Below, piece after piece: positions 5,320 to 7,212 of a stretch of DNA of 7,212 nt. The stretch is from Pseudomonadota bacterium (GTDB lineage Bacteria > Pseudomonadota > Gammaproteobacteria > Halothiobacillales > Halothiobacillaceae): the NCBI GenBank assembly GCA_021795795.1, contig JAJYPA010000427.1:1-7212 (forward strand), written 5' to 3'. The stretch's first letter is position 1. Each line of letters begins with the position of its first letter. A program made the position numbers and the translations under genes. The notes under the pieces are model-generated. The model made no database searches. It saw only the letters and a program-made list of their open reading frames with translations, and was not told the DNA's origin.

Positions 5320-6081
5320 ATGTCTACTGCAAAGAAAGTTTCCTATCTGTCCGCCCTTGCTGCCGCCATTCTTGCCATCTCTGGGGCGGACCATGCCCAA
5401 TTGGCTCACGCAGCCAACGGCGATCCCGGCGTGGCCCAAGCAACGCAACGCGCCAATGCCAACGCCCAGAACGGCCTAGCGACGGCGCAGATCGATGAGT
5501 CTTCCATGGCTGGTGCTGGCGTTGGTGCTGGCGTTGGCGTTGGTGCTGGCACTGGCACTGGCACTGGCACTGGCGCTGGCGCTGGCGCTGGCGCTGGCGG
5601 AGCGCAGGTCGATGGAGCCGTCAAAGCAGCTATCGGTCAACAGGTGAAAGAAAGGGGCCGCCTCGCCGTAAGCCCGGCGCAAGCCAATTCCAATGAGGTG
5701 TCCTCATCTGGCACATCGCATACTGTACCGGCAGCACGTATGACGCAGGAATCCAAAGCCGCAGACGCATACAGCGCGGCTTTCAAGCCCGTCGGCCAGG
5801 ACCAAAACGGACAGAAAGCTGTGGCTACGCAACCCGGTGCGACAGGCGCGCTCTCCGTGACGGATAACCACACATCTGCCGTGCAGGCGCCGACCATGAC
5901 CGGTAGCACCGATCGCACCTCGAGTGTGACCGTGCCCGCGGTGACCGCTCCGGCCGTGACCGTGCCCACGGTGACTACTCCGGCCGTGACCGTGCCCGCG
6001 GTGACCACTCCGGCCGTGACCGTGCCCGCGGTGACCACTCCGACCGTGACCGTGCCGAGTGTGCAGCGTCCCAGCATGTAA
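5320..6081 (+). CDS. Exported low-complexity protein: (Gly-X)15 tract and VTVPAVTTPA repeats
   Basis: A 253-residue protein of unknown family. Residues 1-31 are a signal peptide (MSTAKK, then hydrophobic LSALAAAILAIS, cleavage after LAHA). After a short Ala/Asn/Gln-rich segment comes a 30-residue Ala/Val/Thr-Gly alternation (coded 5509-5598), then a polar linker of about 110 residues rich in Ala, Gln, Ser and Thr. The C-terminal part has four and a half copies of a 10-residue unit like VTVPAVTTPA (5926-6060) and ends VQRPSM. There are no Cys residues and no transmembrane anchor, so it is likely a flexible periplasmic, surface or secreted structural protein. ATG 5320 follows TTGGAG (5305-5310) by 9 bases and starts the signal peptide. 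The in-frame ATG at 5248 lacks both. It is divergent from DUF6502-DUF5666 and shares the Pro-every-five-residues tail style with the DUF5666 protein. Confidence 0.8.
   Translation: MSTAKKVSYLSALAAAILAISGADHAQLAHAANGDPGVAQATQRANANAQNGLATAQIDESSMAGAGVGAGVGVGAGTGTGTGTGAGAGAGAGGAQVDGAVKAAIGQQVKERGRLAVSPAQANSNEVSSSGTSHTVPAARMTQESKAADAYSAAFKPVGQDQNGQKAVATQPGATGALSVTDNHTSAVQAPTMTGSTDRTSSVTVPAVTAPAVTVPTVTTPAVTVPAVTTPAVTVPAVTTPTVTVPSVQRPSM
5509..5598 (+). repeat. In-frame hexanucleotide microsatellite, (Gly-X)15
   Basis: Fifteen consecutive 6-bp units of the form GCT/GTT/ACT + GGC/GGT encode 15 X-Gly dipeptides, with blocks of identical units: four ACTGGC, then four GCTGGC. Because the unit is 6 bp, slippage changes length by two residues and never shifts the frame. 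Near-identical units at the 3' side suggest recent expansion; the 5' side is more diverged. Confidence 0.9.
5926..6060 (+). repeat. 30-bp tandem repeat coding a Pro-periodic tail
   Basis: Four 30-bp units start at 5926, 5956, 5986 and 6016, followed by a half unit at 6046. They are nearly identical (variation at only a few positions) and encode VTVPAVTxPA-type decapeptides with Pro at every fifth residue. Slippage or recombination would change length in frame. Confidence 0.92.
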
Positions 6082-6091
6082 TAACGCTTGT

Positions 6092-6125
6092 CATGCCGTC
6101 TTCAGTTCGCTCTGAAGATGGCATG
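6092..6125 (+). terminator. Hairpin after the repeat-protein gene
   Basis: CATGCCGTCTTCAG (6092-6105) and CTGAAGATGGCATG (6112-6125) pair over 14 positions (13 Watson-Crick plus one G-U in RNA) around loop TTCGCT. It begins 10 bases after the stop codon. The following bases TCTTGCG contain only a few T residues, so it is an atypical intrinsic terminator, or a 3'-end stabilising stem. It would also separate this gene from the FHA gene downstream. Confidence 0.65.
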
Positions 6126-6159
6126 TCTTGCGTGCATCTCTCGCGCAGCGGTCAAGCGG

Positions 6160-6196
6160 CCTCGATTGCAACCACGTCGAGGACTCTATCTATATA
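6160..6196 (+). promoter_or_regulatory. Weak promoter candidate and dyad upstream of the FHA gene
   Basis: The 174-base gap before the FHA gene holds CCTCGA/TCGAGG (6160-6165 and 6177-6182, an 11-base-spaced inverted repeat). TTGCAA (6166-6171) lies upstream of an AT-rich TCTATCTATATAG stretch that could supply a -10 (for example TCTATA 6189-6194 at 17-base spacing). The match is poor and is offered only as the best candidate. Confidence 0.25.
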
Positions 6197-6255
6197 GCCC
6201 GGGTCATCCACACCACTTTCTGGGATTTGCTTCTGTACGGTCCCGCCTTCCAAAC

Positions 6256-6654
6256 ATGAGTACGCTCATCGTTTTTTCCCCCAATGAACCCGACCGCTCT
6301 ATCCAACTCAAACCAGGTCGCCTGCTCATAGGGCGACATCGGCGCAACACCATCGTCTTGCCAGACCCCACAGTCAGCATGGTGCATGCTTTGCTGCAGC
6401 ACACCGAGCCGGGCTGGTGGTGGGTCGAGGATCTGAGCAGCACCAACGGCATCTGGCTCAATGGCCGGCGCGTGCAGATCAGCCTGCTGCTGCCCGGTGA
6501 TACCCTGGAATTGGGCCATTGCATTTTGCGTCTGCTGGCCCCCCAGTCTTTGCAAGAAAACCGAGCATCAGTGGTGCAGAACAACCGGGGCTGGATCAGC
6601 GAGGCCATGACGATCCCCGCTGATTTTGAGTCGACCGACCTCAGCCATCGCTGA
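6256..6654 (+). CDS. Small single-domain FHA protein
   Basis: A 132-residue cytoplasmic protein that is essentially one forkhead-associated (phosphothreonine-binding) domain. All family landmarks are present: GRLLIGR (residues 21-27), the IVLPDPTVSMVHA loop with Ser41 and His44, and VEDLSSTNGIWLNGRRV with Asn64-Gly65 and Asn69. Arg27, Ser41 and Asn64 are the usual phosphopeptide contacts, so binding should be intact. A 35-residue tail without domain features follows (ENRASVVQNNRGW...). FHA proteins act as readers of Ser/Thr kinases, often in secretion or signalling clusters, but no kinase, phosphatase or secretion gene is in the window. ATG 6256 starts just before the first FHA strand. No clear Shine-Dalgarno is visible, and earlier in-frame ATGs (6088, 6118) would run through the preceding hairpin and add an unlikely basic extension. 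Confidence 0.85.
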   Translation: MSTLIVFSPNEPDRSIQLKPGRLLIGRHRRNTIVLPDPTVSMVHALLQHTEPGWWWVEDLSSTNGIWLNGRRVQISLLLPGDTLELGHCILRLLAPQSLQENRASVVQNNRGWISEAMTIPADFESTDLSHR

Positions 6655-6695
6655 CCTGTTTGTGCGATGCGTGCCATTTTCGAGAAGAAGGCCCA

Positions 6696-6727
6696 TCGAG
6701 AACGCGCCCAGGGAGGCGCGTTCTCGA
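6696..6727. terminator. Perfect 13-bp hairpin after the FHA gene
   Basis: TCGAGAACGCGCC (6696-6708) and GGCGCGTTCTCGA (6715-6727) form a perfect 13-bp stem with loop CAGGGA, 41 bases after the FHA stop and just before the IS3 remnant. There is no T-run on either side, so it may be a non-canonical terminator or a palindromic repeat. TTTCGAGAA at 6678-6686 could alternatively pair with TTCTCGAAA (6721-6729), giving a competing fold. Confidence 0.55.
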
Positions 6728-6801
6728 AATCCATGCGTAAGCTCCCCCGCTGAGTAGACAGTCTGAAAATAGAGACTTCCGCATCTTCGAGGAAGAGAGC
6801 G

Positions 6802-6987
6802 ATGAGGAAGTCGAGGTTCACGGAGGCCCAGATCATGTCGATCCTGGGCGAAGGGGAAGCAGGCCTGCCGGTGACGGAGGTCTGCCGCAAGCACGGCATC
6901 AGCACGGCGGCGTACTACCAGTGGAAGAGCAAGTACGCCGGCATGTCGGTCACTTCAGCCTGCGGCCATTGGCCAGGCTATCGCTGA
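6802..6987 (+). pseudogene. IS3-family OrfA (helix-turn-helix) 5' fragment
   Basis: The frame from ATG 6802 (GGAAG upstream) encodes the N-terminal helix-turn-helix half of an IS3-family OrfA: MRKSRFTEAQIMSIL, EGEAGLPVTEVCRKHGIS, TAAYYQWKSKYAGM. OrfA proteins of this group are usually about 85-90 residues and continue with a leucine-zipper segment. Here family sequence ends after about 50 residues (near 6952) and the frame runs into antisense orfB until TGA at 6985-6987. It cannot form a functional OrfA or OrfAB transposase. Confidence 0.85.
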
Positions 6988-7212
6988 CGAAGTCCATGCT
7001 CCACACCTCATTGACGGTCGTGGCCAGTTGCAGCGGCACGCGCTCGGTCGCAGCACGCCGAGCCTTCTTGCGTTTGCGCACGGCGAGATGCGCTTCGCTG
7101 TAGAGCCGGTACACGCGCTTGTGGTTGACGCCGGGAAACGCCGGGCGCAGCAGATCGTGGATGCGCCGATAGCCGAAGCGGCGGCGCACCTGCGCAATCT
7201 CGACGATCTTGC
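6950..7212 (-). pseudogene. IS3-family OrfB (rve integrase) internal fragment, runs off the window
   Basis: The minus-strand frame is open from the right edge: KIVEIAQVRRRFGYRRIHDL, then NHKRVYRLYSEAHLAVRKRKK, then NEVWSMDFVSDSLANGRRLK. It is the N-terminal HTH_21-like region and the beginning of the rve catalytic core of an IS3-family transposase, including the first catalytic Asp in WSMDFVSD. A TGA (6952-6950) produced by the junction ends it right after GRRLK, where the family continues with the rest of the DDE core. The second Asp and the Glu are therefore missing. The upstream part lies beyond the window. Confidence 0.85.

Larger units (their letters stand above)
6751..7212. mobile_element. 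Rearranged IS3-family (IS407/IS51-like) element
   Basis: The right edge contains IS3-family parts in an impossible natural order: the first part of orfA on the plus strand (6802-about 6952) meets the middle of orfB on the minus strand (7212-6950). The left end of the element is probably near 6751, where TGAGTAGACAGTCTG could be the terminal inverted repeat (IS3-family ends commonly begin TGA), but this is not confirmed by a second end. The rest of orfA, the 3' half of orfB and the right end are not visible. The join could arise from an inversion, or from two oppositely oriented copies with a deletion. Confidence 0.7.

Noticed and set aside
5926..6060. Regular 30-bp repeats resembling a CRISPR array
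   Set aside because: The units are directly adjacent with no spacers, and they are in frame inside an exported protein gene.
5637..6077. Long open frame antisense to the repeat-protein gene (VTAGTVTAGVV pattern)
   Set aside because: It is the mirror image of the in-frame repeat on the plus strand, with no start signal or independent family resemblance.
6204..6905. 233-residue minus-strand open frame across the FHA gene and IS end
   Set aside because: It runs antisense through a well-supported FHA domain, a hairpin and an IS end; its composition and context mark it as a shadow frame.

Overview
The window looks like an accessory segment of a GC-rich proteobacterial chromosome, most likely a betaproteobacterium of the Burkholderiales/Thiomonas kind. 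This rests on the DUF6502 + DUF5666 gene pair, the PAS/GAF and GGDEF signalling pieces, the IS5- and IS3-family transposase remnants, and a GC-rich palindromic intergenic repeat of a style common in that group. The taxonomic call is tentative: there is no rRNA or housekeeping gene to anchor it.

Layout. The left edge (1-740) is genetic debris: about 130 unassigned bases, the 5' part of an IS5-family transposase with a nonsense mutation (minus), and the 3' end of a GGDEF-type gene (plus). A convergent intact gene follows, encoding a PAS-GAF sensor without an output domain (788-1837, minus). A 414-bp divergent intergenic region then carries a strong sigma70-like promoter and a structured leader for an outer-membrane beta-barrel protein (2252-3028, plus). 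A 119-bp nested palindromic element separates this gene from a convergent, overlapping two-gene unit read on the minus strand: a DUF6502 putative HTH regulator (5190-4354) and an exported DUF5666 protein (4367-3162). Divergent from that unit is an exported low-complexity protein (5320-6081, plus) with a (Gly-X)15 tract and a Pro-every-fifth-residue tail. A small FHA-domain protein follows (6256-6654, plus). The right edge (about 6751-7212) is a rearranged IS3-family element in which an orfA start on the plus strand is fused head-on to an inverted orfB piece.

How the genes may work together. The best candidate for an undescribed system is the central block: one predicted regulator, two exported proteins with similar Pro-periodic C-terminal tails, and an outer-membrane barrel. 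The link is partly physical (translational overlap and a divergent promoter) and partly a shared 17-bp operator-like sequence. That sequence is a perfect palindrome between the -35 and -10 of the repeat-protein promoter (5217-5233), and a 14/17 match to it overlaps the -10 of the barrel promoter (2133-2149). This suggests a cell-envelope regulon, possibly controlled by the DUF6502 protein. That control is inference and not shown by the sequence.
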